From Comamonas testosteroni (lineage in GTDB: Bacteria; Pseudomonadota; Gammaproteobacteria; Burkholderiales; Burkholderiaceae_C): a stretch of 64,000 bases of DNA. The notes under the pieces were generated by a model, which did no database searches, was not told the DNA's origin, and saw nothing but the letters and a program-made list of their open reading frames with translations. Below, piece by piece: positions 9,746-22,656 of this stretch (its first letter is position 1; every line of letters begins with the position of its first letter). Location: positions 3,906,001 through 3,970,000 of the forward strand of contig CP044131.1 in NCBI GenBank assembly GCA_008727115.1, in the 5' to 3' direction. The position numbers and the translations under genes were made by a program.

Positions 9746-9934
9746 ATGCCCACCTATCACATCGAACTGTTCGAAGGCCGCAGCGTTGAGGAAAAGCGCA
9801 AGCTGGTCGAAGCCGTCACCCGCGTCACCACCGAAGTTCTGGGCAGCTCGCCCGAGTCCGTGGACATCGTCATCACCGACGTCAAGCGCGAAAACTGGGC
9901 TACCGGCGGCAAGCTCTGGTCGGAACGCAGCTGA
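9746..9934 (+). CDS. 4-oxalocrotonate tautomerase-like protein, copy 1
   Basis: 62 aa, the standard 4-OT subunit length, with AAGGAG upstream of the ATG. After Met removal the N-terminal Pro1 (PTYHIELFEGR) would be the catalytic base, and Arg11 is present. The second classical arginine (Arg39 of Pseudomonas 4-OT) is Asp here (ESVDIVIT), and Phe50 is Trp (ENWATGG). It is therefore in the tautomerase superfamily but probably not a true 4-oxalocrotonate tautomerase. It is about 73% identical to the next gene, 36 bp downstream. Confidence 0.9.
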   Translation: MPTYHIELFEGRSVEEKRKLVEAVTRVTTEVLGSSPESVDIVITDVKRENWATGGKLWSERS

Positions 9935-9970
9935 TTTATCATCGGCGCTTCATTCAGCAGGAGAGAACCC

Positions 9971-10159
9971 ATGCCCACCTACCATGTCGAAATGATGGAA
10001 GGCCGCACCGTCGAACAAAAGCGCAAGCTGGTCGAAGAAATCACCCGCGTCAGCGTGGAAGTGCTGGGCGGCTCGCCCGAATCGGTGGACATCATCATCA
10101 CCGACATCAAGCGCCATGACTGGGCCACCGGCGGCAAGCTCTGGCTGGATCGCGAATAA
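9971..10159 (+). CDS. 4-oxalocrotonate tautomerase-like protein, copy 2
   Basis: 62 aa, starting PTYHVEMMEGR after Met, with AGGAGAGA before the ATG. Pro1 and Arg11 are kept; position 39 is Asp and position 50 is Trp, as in the upstream paralogue. A tandem pair of equal length suggests a local duplication, and the two could assemble into a mixed hexamer as some superfamily members do (inference). No aromatic meta-cleavage genes are adjacent. A terminator follows at 10184-10205. Confidence 0.9.
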   Translation: MPTYHVEMMEGRTVEQKRKLVEEITRVSVEVLGGSPESVDIIITDIKRHDWATGGKLWLDRE

Positions 10160-10183
10160 GCCTTCACCCGAGGCTTTCATACA

Positions 10184-10205
10184 AAGCAGCTCCGGCTGCT
10201 TTTTT
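10184..10205 (+). terminator. Rho-independent terminator after tautomerase pair
   Basis: AGCAGC-TCCG-GCTGCT hairpin followed by TTTTTT, 25 bp after the second tautomerase stop. Confidence 0.88.
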
Positions 10206-10264
10206 CATGCCCGGCACCTGTTGTGGGCTATAAAGCTTTTTTGCCAGAAAGATGTGACGACGCC

Positions 10265-11032
10265 ATGTGCCAGCTGCTTGGAATGAACTGCAACACGCCC
10301 ACCGATGTGCGCTTTAGCTTCTCGGGCTTCACCCAGCGCGCAGGCAATACCGGCGACCACACCGACGGCTGGGGCATCGCCTTTTTCGAAGACAAGGGCC
10401 TGCGCCACTTCGTCGATCACGAACGCGCCGTGGACTCTCAGATTGCCAAACTCATCCGCGAATACCCGATCAAGAGCACCAACGTCATCGCCCATATCCG
10501 CAAGGCCACCCAAGGCGTCGTCAGCCTGCAGAACTGCCACCCCTTCGTGCGCGAGCTCTGGGGCCGTAACTGGGTGTTTGCGCACAACGGTGACCTCAAG
10601 AACTTCGCCCCCAAGCTGCATGCCCATTTCCAGCCCGTAGGCAACACCGACAGCGAACAAGCCTTCTGCTGGATCATGCAAGAGCTGTGGAAGTCCCACG
10701 CAGGCGTTCCCAGCATCGAAGAGCTGACTCATACCCTGCGCGAGCTGGCCGCCAAGATTGCGCCGCACGGCACCTTCAACTTCCTCCTCTCCAACGGCGA
10801 AGCACTCTGGGCCCACGCCACCACCCATCTCTGCTACCTTGAGCGCCGCCACCCCTTCGCCCAGGCCCAGCTATCCGATGAAGACCTCAGCGTGGACTTC
10901 TCCCGCGAAACCACGCCCCAGGACAAGGTGGCCATCATCGTCACCGCCCCGCTGACCCAGAACGAACAGTGGACATCCTTCCAGAATGGCGAGCTTCGGG
11001 TATTCGTCAACGGACAGGCTGCCCCCTATTAA
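10265..11032 (+). CDS. Class II glutamine amidotransferase (YafJ-like)
   Basis: 255 aa from the ATG at 10265, chosen because it exposes Cys2 (MCQLLGMNC) as the N-terminal nucleophile after Met removal; an upstream in-frame start would bury it. Ntn-hydrolase glutaminase signatures follow: DGWGIAFF, HIRKAT, FAHNGDL and NTDSEQAF. The family hydrolyses the amide of glutamine or a gamma-glutamyl substrate. The physiological substrate of YafJ proteins is not established. There is no partner synthase domain or neighbouring synthase gene. It is convergent with the rRNA operon and followed by a hairpin terminator. Confidence 0.92.
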   Translation: MCQLLGMNCNTPTDVRFSFSGFTQRAGNTGDHTDGWGIAFFEDKGLRHFVDHERAVDSQIAKLIREYPIKSTNVIAHIRKATQGVVSLQNCHPFVRELWGRNWVFAHNGDLKNFAPKLHAHFQPVGNTDSEQAFCWIMQELWKSHAGVPSIEELTHTLRELAAKIAPHGTFNFLLSNGEALWAHATTHLCYLERRHPFAQAQLSDEDLSVDFSRETTPQDKVAIIVTAPLTQNEQWTSFQNGELRVFVNGQAAPY

Positions 11033-11052
11033 GAGATCAGCAAAGCATGCAT

Positions 11053-11083
11053 AAAAAAAGAGAGCGCTAGGCGCTCTCTTTTT
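11053..11083. terminator. Bidirectional terminator
   Basis: AGAGAGCGC-TAG-GCGCTCTCT stem with an A run before and a T run after. It lies between the amidotransferase gene (plus) and the rRNA operon (minus). Confidence 0.88.
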
Positions 11084-11158
11084 ATGGGCTTCAGGTATTT
11101 TTACAGCTGCAATGCTTTACCAGCGTGCGGCAAGCGCTCCTCATTTTGAAGCACCCAA

Positions 11159-11193
11159 TAAAAAACCCCGTAGTCGAAGACTACGGGGTTTTT
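11159..11193 (-). terminator. rRNA operon terminator
   Basis: Nine-base stem CCCCGTAGT/ACTACGGGG flanked by an A run (U run on the minus strand), 11 bp after the 5S 3' end. Confidence 0.9.
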
Positions 11194-11203
11194 CTCTGTA
11201 AGA

Positions 11204-11318
11204 GCCTGACGATGACCTACTTTCACACGGGAACCCGCACTATCATCGGCGCAAAGTCGTTTCACGGTCCTGTTCGGGATGGGAAGGAGTGGTACCAACT
11301 TGCTATGGTCATCAGGCA
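11204..11318 (-). rRNA. rrf: 5S ribosomal RNA
   Basis: On the minus strand it reads TGCCTGATGACCATAGCAAG through to GTCATCGTCAGGC, with the conserved internal segment CCCATCCCGAACAGG. Closing-stem ends pair. About 115 nt; ends are accurate to a few bases. Confidence 0.95.
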
Positions 11319-11496
11319 TAAACTTTTTGTCAGATTGAGCACTTGTTTTTACGATTAACTGCTTAATCGCTCGCTTTCAATCCAACGAATTCATAGAGTC
11401 TTTAATCAGCTTTTCGATTGCGCCTTTTCGGCATAACTTGAACGATCTTTCAATCTGTTCAGTCTTATTTTTCTGAGCTTCAACCCAAAGTTATAG

Positions 11497-14374
<2,878 letters not shown>

Positions 14375-14762
14375 CTATAACTTTGACGCCTCTTGCGAAG
14401 CACAAAGCTCTAGATTTCAAAGACTGGTGAGGTCTTGCACCTCACGCGTTATGCCGTAATGTGAATATCTTTGGCTGCATTTTTCAATACAGCTTAGAGA
14501 ATATTCGTCATTACTAGATAATTTCGCATTCGCAAAATATCTGTTTTGACGCAATCAAAAAGTTGCTGATGGCACGGTGCACAGATCTTGGTAAACCTTG
14601 ATTTGCGCTTTCCATCAGCAACGCTGATTTCGACTCTATGAATTTTTAAAGAACAGCCTATTGAGATGAAATCTCAATACAAAAGCAGTCTTTGCAAGAC
14701 TGCTTTTGTATTGGGAAGCCTTCGATTGTAGCACTACGGCAACTGCTGAGCGCTATCATTTT
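14375..14762 (-). other. tRNA-Ala to 23S transcribed spacer
   Basis: A 388-nt part of the rRNA precursor. It holds, in transcript order, an 18-bp perfect hairpin (14675-14713), a boxA-like TGTTCTTTAAAAA (14643-14655), a 7-bp hairpin GTGAGGT/ACCTCAC (14427-14445), and the 23S processing-stem arm. No gene. Confidence 0.7.
14675..14713 (-). repeat. 18-bp perfect inverted repeat in rRNA spacer
   Basis: Arms 14675-14692 and 14696-14713 are exact reverse complements (CAATACAAAAGCAGTCTT) with a 3-nt loop TGC. It sits 49 nt after the 3' end of tRNA-Ala in the precursor. It is probably an RNA processing or folding element; no U run follows. Confidence 0.85.
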
Positions 14763-14838
14763 TGGTGGAGGATGACGGGATCGAACCGACGACCCCCTGC
14801 TTGCAAAGCAGGTGCTCTCCCAGCTGAGCTAATCCCCC
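14763..14838 (-). tRNA. alaT: tRNA-Ala (TGC)
   Basis: 76 nt including encoded CCA. It starts GGGGGATTAGCTCAGCTGGG; the anticodon loop is TTTGCAA, giving anticodon TGC. The T-arm GTCGGTTCGATCCCG is canonical. It is part of the rRNA spacer. Confidence 0.97.
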
Positions 14839-14866
14839 GGGATCCTCGAACCAGACATTGGAATCT

Positions 14867-14943
14867 TGGTGGGTCTAGTTGGGCTCGAACCAACGACCCC
14901 TGCGTTATCAACACAGTGCTCTAACCAGCTGAGCTACAGACCC
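14867..14943 (-). tRNA. ileT: tRNA-Ile (GAT)
   Basis: 77 nt including encoded CCA. It starts GGGTCTGTAGCTCAGCTGG, with anticodon GAT in TTGATAA and T-arm GTTGGTTCGAGCCCAAC. It lies 101 nt after the 16S 3' end. Confidence 0.97.
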
Positions 14944-15044
14944 ATTCCTCAACATGGCAGCAAGAATTTCTTCTTGTTCACCAGGCTTTGGCTTGTTCCA
15001 ACAACCGATAAGTGTGGACGTTCAATTGAAGCAGCATTTTTCCA

Positions 15045-16578
<1,534 letters not shown>

Positions 16579-16816
16579 TCGATCTTAAATTTAAAGTCTT
16601 TCGACTACTCACTCACTTGACGGAATCAAGAAGAATAAATTCTTCCTCATTACTGTTTTTGTGAGCGTTTGATAACTCCGAAGAGTTTGTTCCGAAGAAC
16701 TGGCTGCTTGCCCTCAAACGCCCACGCTTATCGGCTGTATTTTTTTAATGAACCGAGCAAAGAACCAGCAGAACCGATTCAGATTTCGTTGCTTGCTGCG
16801 ATCAGCGAAGCCTTAA

Positions 16817-16822
16817 ATTGTA
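16817..16822 (-). promoter_or_regulatory. Candidate rrn P2 -10 element
   Basis: TACAAT on the minus strand, about 240 bp before the 16S 5' end. No good -35 box is visible at the normal distance, so this is weaker than the upstream promoter. Confidence 0.4.
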
Positions 16823-16905
16823 GCACTGTTTTTAACGATTAAGAGAATTTTCCATCTTCTCAACCGCCCCCAAGACTTCTTGCATCTCGTCCAGTGCAGC
16901 CTTGC

Positions 16906-16935
16906 ATTGTACACAGAATTTTGAGCCTTCCGCAA
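16906..16935 (-). promoter_or_regulatory. Candidate rrn P1 promoter
   Basis: TTGCGG and TACAAT separated by 18 bp on the minus strand, about 325 bp before 16S and just after the gshB terminator. This is the best sigma-70-like promoter in the gap. Confidence 0.55.
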
Positions 16936-16956
16936 CTCACACCAAGACGAGACAAA

Positions 16957-16978
16957 AAAGAAGCCGGCAGGCTTCTTT
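16957..16978 (-). terminator. gshB terminator
   Basis: AAAGAAGCC-GGCA-GGCTTCTTT with a U run on the minus strand, 7 bp after the gshB stop. It separates gshB transcription from the rrn promoters. Confidence 0.88.
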
Positions 16979-16985
16979 TCAAGGA

Positions 16986-17933
16986 TCAGGCCTTGGCCGC
17001 TTGCTCCAGCGCATCTATAAAGAGCGCCGCCACGTCACAGCCCGTTTGATCGAAGATTTCCTGGAAACAGGTGGGGCTGGTGACATTGATCTCAGTGACG
17101 TTATGGCCAATGACATCTAGACCAATCAGCAAGAGACCACGCTGCACCAGACGCTGACCGATGAATTCGGCAATGGCCTTGTCTTCCTCAGCCAAAGGCT
17201 GAGCAACGCCCTTGCCGCCTGCTGCCAGGTTGCCACGCACTTCGTTGCCTTGAGGAATACGGGCCAGACAGAAGGGCACAGGCTTGCCACCGATGATGAG
17301 CACCCGCTTGTCGCCATGGACGATGTCGGGCAGAAATTTCTGCACCATGACGCTGGTTGCACCACCCTGATTCAGGGTTTCGATGATGCTGCCCAGATTG
17401 CGACCGTCCTCACCGACACGGAAGATGCCCATGCCACCCATACCATCTAGCGGCTTGAGGATGATGTCTTTGTGCTCTGCATGGAAAGCTCGTACGTCCT
17501 GCGCATTGCGTGTGACCAGGGTTGGCGAGATGAACTGCGCAAACTCCATAATGGCCAGCTTCTCGGGATGCTCGCGCAGGGCCGAGGGCTTGTTGAAGAT
17601 CTTGGCACCCTCACGCTCGGCCTGACTGAGCATATGGGTGGCATAAAAGAACTCGGAATCAAACGGCGGGTCCTTACGCATGACGATGGCGCCGAAATCC
17701 GCCAGCTCCATCACTTTGCTTTCGGTTTCGGCGAACCACAGGTTTTTGTCGCCCGTCAGCGAGATGAAACGCACCTGCGCCTTGACCTTGCCGCCGCTTT
17801 GCCAGGAGATGTCCTTGGGCTGACAGGCCACGATCTGGTGGCCACGACGCTGGGCCTCGCGCATCATGGCAAAGGTGGAGTCCTTGTAGATGACAAAGGA
17901 TTCCAGAGGGTCGGCTACGAACAGTATTTGCAT
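16986..17933 (-). CDS. gshB: Glutathione synthetase
   Basis: 315 aa ATP-grasp enzyme that adds glycine to gamma-glutamylcysteine, the second step of glutathione synthesis. The N-terminal domain (MQILFVADPLESFVIYKDSTFAM) and the ATP-grasp region (KPLDGMGGMGIFRV, about 160-173; VNVTSP-type end as EINVTSPTCFQEI) match the family, as does the length. It is the last gene before the rRNA operon and lies 84 bp downstream of the BenE-like gene in the same direction. gshA is 3.3 kb upstream in the same strand group. Confidence 0.97.
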   Translation of the reverse strand: MQILFVADPLESFVIYKDSTFAMMREAQRRGHQIVACQPKDISWQSGGKVKAQVRFISLTGDKNLWFAETESKVMELADFGAIVMRKDPPFDSEFFYATHMLSQAEREGAKIFNKPSALREHPEKLAIMEFAQFISPTLVTRNAQDVRAFHAEHKDIILKPLDGMGGMGIFRVGEDGRNLGSIIETLNQGGATSVMVQKFLPDIVHGDKRVLIIGGKPVPFCLARIPQGNEVRGNLAAGGKGVAQPLAEEDKAIAEFIGQRLVQRGLLLIGLDVIGHNVTEINVTSPTCFQEIFDQTGCDVAALFIDALEQAAKA

Positions 17934-18017
17934 GGTGATGAACTCTTTTGCGATATGTGGGCATCATGCCCAGCCAGGCATAACACTACACAAGAACGGG
18001 ATGGCTCAGGCCTTACC

Positions 18018-19196
18018 TCAGGCCTTGCGAGCCCTGAAGCTCTGAACAAACAAGGCCAGGCTACCTGCGACTACACCCCAAAACGCCGAGCCAACACCTG
18101 CAATCACAACTCCGCTCAGGGTGACCAGAAAGGTGATGAGTGCTGCCTCACGGTGTTTTTCTTCCTTAAAGGCCGTGGCCATGCCTCCGCCGATCGAGCC
18201 CAGCAAGGCCAAACCTGCGATACAGGCGACCAGCTCCTTGGGGAAGGCCGTCAGCAAACCGGTGACCACGGCGCCAAAAATACCTATCAGAATGTATAGC
18301 AGCCCGCACACAGCGGCAGCCGTGTAGCGCTTGTTTCGATCTTCATGCGCCTCATCGCCCATGCAGATAGCTGCCGTAATGGCGCTGAGGTTGAGTGCGT
18401 AGCCGCCAAAAGGTGCCAGCAGCAAAGTGGCCACGCCCGTCATACTGATGACCTTGGAGACAGGAATCGGGTAGCCCGTTGCCCGGATCACTGCCACACC
18501 CGGCAAATTCTGAGACGCCATGGTCACCACAAACAGCGGCAGCGCTAGGCTGACAAGCGCCTGCAACGAAAAAACAGGTGAGGTGTAAACCGGAATCGCC
18601 AGCCCGGCATGCACAGCCGACCACTGCATCTGCCCGCTCAGTGCTGCCCAAGCCGTGCCGGCCAGCAAGGTAATGATGACTGCATAGCGCGAAGCCAGGC
18701 GCCGGGACAGCAGATAGGCCAGCAGCATGACCAACACCAGCGAGAGATTGGTTTCAGCCGCCGAAAAGGCCTCCATGCCGAATTTGGCCAGTACCCCGGC
18801 CAGCAAGGCCGAAGCGATCTCCATAGGAATGCGGCTCATGATGCGCTCAAACCAACCCGTCACCCCCACCAGGATGATGAGCACCGCGCTGGCAATAAAA
18901 GCGCCGATCGCTTCGCCCATGGAAAAGCCACCAGCCAGCCCCGCCGTAGCGAGCACAGCAGCCCCGGGGGTAGACCAGGCCACCATCACGGGCATGCGCA
19001 AAATCAATGACGGCACCAGCGAGCACAACCCCATGCCCAGTCCCAGCGCCCAGATCCAGGATGTGATCTGCTCTGGCGTGGCATGAAATGCCTGCGCTGC
19101 TTGGAACACCAAGGCTACCGAGCTGGTAAAGCCCACCAAAACGGCCACAAAGCCTGCCGCAACAGCCGCAGGACTCAAGTCTTTGAAAAAGCGCAT
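18018..19196 (-). CDS. benE: BenE-family benzoate/H+ symporter-like transporter
   Basis: 392 aa with about 12 hydrophobic segments through the whole length. Typical BenE blocks are present: AWSTPGAAVLATAG (about 72-85), the long central region PGVAVIRATGYPIPVSKVI, and the GGYALNLSAITAAICMG segment. The family moves benzoate with protons across the inner membrane. No benzoate-degradation genes lie nearby, so the substrate here is uncertain. It sits between kup (138 bp) and gshB (84 bp), all on the minus strand. Confidence 0.88.
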   Translation of the reverse strand: MRFFKDLSPAAVAAGFVAVLVGFTSSVALVFQAAQAFHATPEQITSWIWALGLGMGLCSLVPSLILRMPVMVAWSTPGAAVLATAGLAGGFSMGEAIGAFIASAVLIILVGVTGWFERIMSRIPMEIASALLAGVLAKFGMEAFSAAETNLSLVLVMLLAYLLSRRLASRYAVIITLLAGTAWAALSGQMQWSAVHAGLAIPVYTSPVFSLQALVSLALPLFVVTMASQNLPGVAVIRATGYPIPVSKVISMTGVATLLLAPFGGYALNLSAITAAICMGDEAHEDRNKRYTAAAVCGLLYILIGIFGAVVTGLLTAFPKELVACIAGLALLGSIGGGMATAFKEEKHREAALITFLVTLSGVVIAGVGSAFWGVVAGSLALFVQSFRARKA

Positions 19197-19267
19197 CCGC
19201 GCATTCTGTCATCAGGCCTGCGCAAAAACCGGTCATTTCGATGACTGCGAGTCACGGACAGTGCTGT

Positions 19268-19310
19268 AACTATTAAATAAATAGCTACTAGCGATTTATG
19301 GATAAGCACT
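19268..19310. repeat. Short dispersed repeat family 2 copy
   Basis: AACTATTAAATAAATAGC followed by GCGATTTATGGATAAGCAC in the kup-benE gap. It matches the family layout (AGCTAT core plus an AAGCG-type hairpin) with several substitutions. Confidence 0.55.
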
Positions 19311-19334
19311 GGAGCACTATTTGGCTGAAATTTC

Positions 19335-21203
19335 TCAGAGCTCAATCTTCGAACCCAACTCCACCACGGCATTGCTGGGCAAATGCAGGAAGTCCGCAAC
19401 CCGGCTCGCATTCTTGTGCATCTGCGCGAACAGCTTTTCGCGCCAATGCGCCATGGAGTTGTTCATGCGCGGAATGACCACGTCGCGCGACAGGAAGTAG
19501 CTGGTGGACATGGCATCCAAGAAGCAGCCCTGAGAGCGAAGCTGCGCCAGCGCTGCAGGCACATCCGGCTCATTCTTGAAGCCATAGTGAATGATGACCT
19601 CCCAGCAGTCATGACCCAGCGCCTGCGCTTGCAGCCGCTTTTCCATACCCACCCATGGCACTTCATGATTGCGCACGGTCACAAAAATATTGCGCTCATG
19701 CAGCACCTTGTTGTGCTTGAGGTTGTGCAAGAGCGCATGTGGCACGGCCCCCGGCTCACCCGAGAGGAAAACTGCTGTACCAGGCACTCGCATGGGCGGA
19801 TGGCGCCAGGTAGATTCCAGAAACTGGCGCAGATCCAGCGCATCAGCCTGCAGCTTCTGGTGCAGCAACTCTCGCCCACGGCGCCAAGTCATCATCAGCG
19901 TAAAAACCGTGCCACCGATCAGCAGCGGGAACCAGCCTCCCTCAAAGAGCTTAAGCAAGTTCGACGCAAAAAATGCCAGGTCAATTGCAAAGAAGAATCC
20001 GGTTGCCAGCAGGCACAAAGCCAGCGGATAGTTCCAGCGATAACGGATCACAAAGAAAGTGAGCATGGTGGTGATCAGCATGTCAAGCGTCACCGCGATA
20101 CCGTAAGCCGCAGCCAGATTGCCACTGCTGCGAAACAGCAGGACCGCCAGTGCAATCGCCACAAACAGCCCCCAGTTGACCAGCGGCATATAGATCTGCC
20201 CCGTCTCTTTCACACTGGTGTGACGAACTTCCAGGCGCGGGAAGTAGCCCAGCTGTATGACCTGGCGCGTCACACTGAAGGCGCCAGTGATCAAAGCCTG
20301 TGATGCAATCACCGTCGCCATGGTGGCCATGACGACCAGGGGCAGCAGTGCCCAGCCCGGTGCCATCATGAAAAAGGGGTTCTTAACAGCATCCGGGTTA
20401 GCCAGAAGCAAGGCGCCTTGTCCAAAGTAATTCAGCGTCAAGGCCGGCATCGCTATCGTGAACCACGCCAATCGGATTGGCTTTTTACCAAAGTGTCCGA
20501 GGTCGGCATACAGTGCCTCGGCACCTGTCACGCACAGCACCACCGCCCCCAGAATGATGAAGCTGGTGCCGGGATTGCGCCAAATAAACATGACCGCGTG
20601 GTGCGGACTCAGACCAGCCAGGATCTCAGGATGGCCCACGATCTGCCTCACCCCCAGCAGGGCAATACATGCAAACCAGGCCACCGTGACCGGACCAAAG
20701 AATTTGCCAATGCCTGCCGTGCCGCGCTTTTGCACAAAAAACAGCAGAAACAGAATGACCAGCGTGAGCGGAATGACGGCCTTGCTGAAGTGAGGCGAAA
20801 TCACTTCCAGCCCCTCCACCGCCGAGAGCACCGAAATCGCCGGAGTGATTACGCCGTCGCCATAAAACAGCGAGGTACCAAACATGCCCACCAGAAACAG
20901 CGTACTAGACAGGCGGGGCTTGTCTTTGACCGTCTGGGAGGCCAAGGCCAGCATGGCCACCAGTCCACCTTCGCCATTGTTATCGGCGCGCAGAACCAGA
21001 GTCACATACTTGAGCGAGACGATGACTGTGAGTGTCCAGAACAGCACCGATAGCACGCCATAGACATTGGCCTGCGTAAACGGCACATGACCTGAGCCAA
21101 AAACCTCCTTGACCGAGTACAAAACACTGGTTCCGATGTCTCCATAGACAACACCGATCGCACCCAAAGTCAGGGCACCTAGCGAGGATTTCGAGTTTTG
21201 CAC
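19335..21203 (-). CDS. kup: Low-affinity potassium uptake protein Kup
   Basis: 622 aa, normal for Kup. About 12 transmembrane segments occupy residues 10-440, followed by a cytoplasmic C-terminal domain. The signature near the start is [17 protein letters not shown], and later [22 protein letters not shown]. It imports K+ with protons. The start is GTG at 21203, chosen because the conserved N-terminus begins at once ([17 protein letters not shown]); the ribosome binding site is weak. gshA ends 79 bp upstream. Confidence 0.96.
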   Translation of the reverse strand: MQNSKSSLGALTLGAIGVVYGDIGTSVLYSVKEVFGSGHVPFTQANVYGVLSVLFWTLTVIVSLKYVTLVLRADNNGEGGLVAMLALASQTVKDKPRLSSTLFLVGMFGTSLFYGDGVITPAISVLSAVEGLEVISPHFSKAVIPLTLVILFLLFFVQKRGTAGIGKFFGPVTVAWFACIALLGVRQIVGHPEILAGLSPHHAVMFIWRNPGTSFIILGAVVLCVTGAEALYADLGHFGKKPIRLAWFTIAMPALTLNYFGQGALLLANPDAVKNPFFMMAPGWALLPLVVMATMATVIASQALITGAFSVTRQVIQLGYFPRLEVRHTSVKETGQIYMPLVNWGLFVAIALAVLLFRSSGNLAAAYGIAVTLDMLITTMLTFFVIRYRWNYPLALCLLATGFFFAIDLAFFASNLLKLFEGGWFPLLIGGTVFTLMMTWRRGRELLHQKLQADALDLRQFLESTWRHPPMRVPGTAVFLSGEPGAVPHALLHNLKHNKVLHERNIFVTVRNHEVPWVGMEKRLQAQALGHDCWEVIIHYGFKNEPDVPAALAQLRSQGCFLDAMSTSYFLSRDVVIPRMNNSMAHWREKLFAQMHKNASRVADFLHLPSNAVVELGSKIEL

Positions 21204-21282
21204 AGGTCAGGAAGCGACTCGTAAGGCAGTCACCGAGTTATGAACGTGTCGGCATTGTGCGCTGTCCCAGAGAGCCGTGGCA

Positions 21283-22578
21283 TCAGTCGTAAATTTCTGC
21301 GTCAGGATTGGTGGCTTCCAGTTCATAGCTGGCTGCCAGCATGGCCAAACGTGCTATCACACCATACATGTAGAAGCGGTTCGGAGCACTGGCGCCGGGA
21401 CGGGCACCGGCCTGTGGCAGATGGTTGCTTTGCTGGAAGGCCAGTGGCACATAGCCTGCGCCGGGGGTATTGAGGTTCTCGTCCTCACCGCGCTCGGGGT
21501 GCATGCGATAGAAGCCGCCCACCACATAGCGATCCATCATATAAACCACGGGTTCAGCCACGGCGTTGTGCATGCGCTCATAGGTCAGCACGCCCTCTTG
21601 CACGATGACGTCATGCACGGTCTGGCCGTCCTTGATGACCCCCATCTTGTTGCGGCTCTTGCGCGGCAGCGCAGCCAGCTCCTTGGCATCTCGCACCGTC
21701 ATCACGCCCATGCCATAGGTGCCATTGTCGGCCTTGACCACAGCAAACGGCTTCTCCTTGATGCCGTACTCCTTGTACTTGCGGCGCACCTTGGCCAAGA
21801 TCACGTCCACCTGCTCGGCCAGGGCTTCCATGCCCGTGCCTTCGGCAAAGTCAATGTTTTCCACATGCCCGAACAAGGGGTTGATCAGCCAGGGGTCTAT
21901 GCCCAGCAGCTTGCCGAAACGTTTTCCAACTTCTTCGTAACTCTGGAAGTGACGGCTCTTGCGACGCACATTCCACCCTGCATGCAGCGGTGGCAGCAGA
22001 TATTGCTCGTACAACTCCTCAATGATCCCGGGAACTCCGGTGGAGAGATCGTTGTTCAGCAAGATGGTGCAAGGGTCGAAATCCTTGAGCCCCAGGCGTC
22101 GCTTGGAGCGAATCACAGGCTCCAGCTTGATCTCGTCACCCAGAGGCAACGTGATGGACAGCGTCTTCTTGATCTCCGGGCTGATCGAGCCAATGCGTAC
22201 ATTCAAGCCCGCCATCGTAAAGATGCGCTTGAGTTGCAGAACACTGGCCAGATAGTGGGTGTTGCGCGTGTGGTTCTCGGGGATGATGAGCAGGTTGCGC
22301 GCTTCGGGACAGATCTTTTCAATCGCTGCCATTGCTGCCTGTACGGCCAGCGGAAGCATTTCATCGGTCAGATTGTTCCAGCCACCTGGAAACAAATTTG
22401 TGTCCACCGGTGCCAGCTTGAAACCCGCATTACGAATATCCACCGAGCAATAGAACGGCGGCGTGTGCTCCATCCATTCCAGGCGGAACCAACGTTCAAT
22501 GGCAGGCATGGAATCAAGAATGCGCTGCTCAAGTTCGTTAATGGGGCCGGTCAAAGCCGTGACAAGATGTGGAACCAT
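21283..22578 (-). CDS. gshA: Glutamate-cysteine ligase (betaproteobacterial type)
   Basis: 431 aa. It matches the GshA family found in betaproteobacteria rather than the E. coli-type enzyme. Recognisable stretches are MVPHLVTALTGPINELE, NTNLFPGGWNNL-like VDTNLFPGGWNNLTDE, VVKADNGTYGMGVMTV and VYMMDRYVVGGFYRMH. It makes gamma-glutamylcysteine, the first step of glutathione synthesis. GAGGG precedes the ATG. It lies between trkH (78 bp) and kup (79 bp), all codirectional. Confidence 0.95.
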   Translation of the reverse strand: MVPHLVTALTGPINELEQRILDSMPAIERWFRLEWMEHTPPFYCSVDIRNAGFKLAPVDTNLFPGGWNNLTDEMLPLAVQAAMAAIEKICPEARNLLIIPENHTRNTHYLASVLQLKRIFTMAGLNVRIGSISPEIKKTLSITLPLGDEIKLEPVIRSKRRLGLKDFDPCTILLNNDLSTGVPGIIEELYEQYLLPPLHAGWNVRRKSRHFQSYEEVGKRFGKLLGIDPWLINPLFGHVENIDFAEGTGMEALAEQVDVILAKVRRKYKEYGIKEKPFAVVKADNGTYGMGVMTVRDAKELAALPRKSRNKMGVIKDGQTVHDVIVQEGVLTYERMHNAVAEPVVYMMDRYVVGGFYRMHPERGEDENLNTPGAGYVPLAFQQSNHLPQAGARPGASAPNRFYMYGVIARLAMLAASYELEATNPDAEIYD

Positions 22579-22656
22579 AAATACCCTCAGGAGACGATGG
22601 TGGGGGGCAATTGTAGAGATTGAAGCACGAGATAGGTGTTTTCCCTAGTTTTTGTC

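Larger units (their letters stand above)
16579..16985 (-). other. rRNA leader and promoter region
   Basis: This 407-bp gap between gshB and 16S holds the gshB terminator, two candidate rrn promoters (listed separately) and a boxA-like GGTTCTTTGCTC in the leader (16754-16765). No gene seen. Confidence 0.65.
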
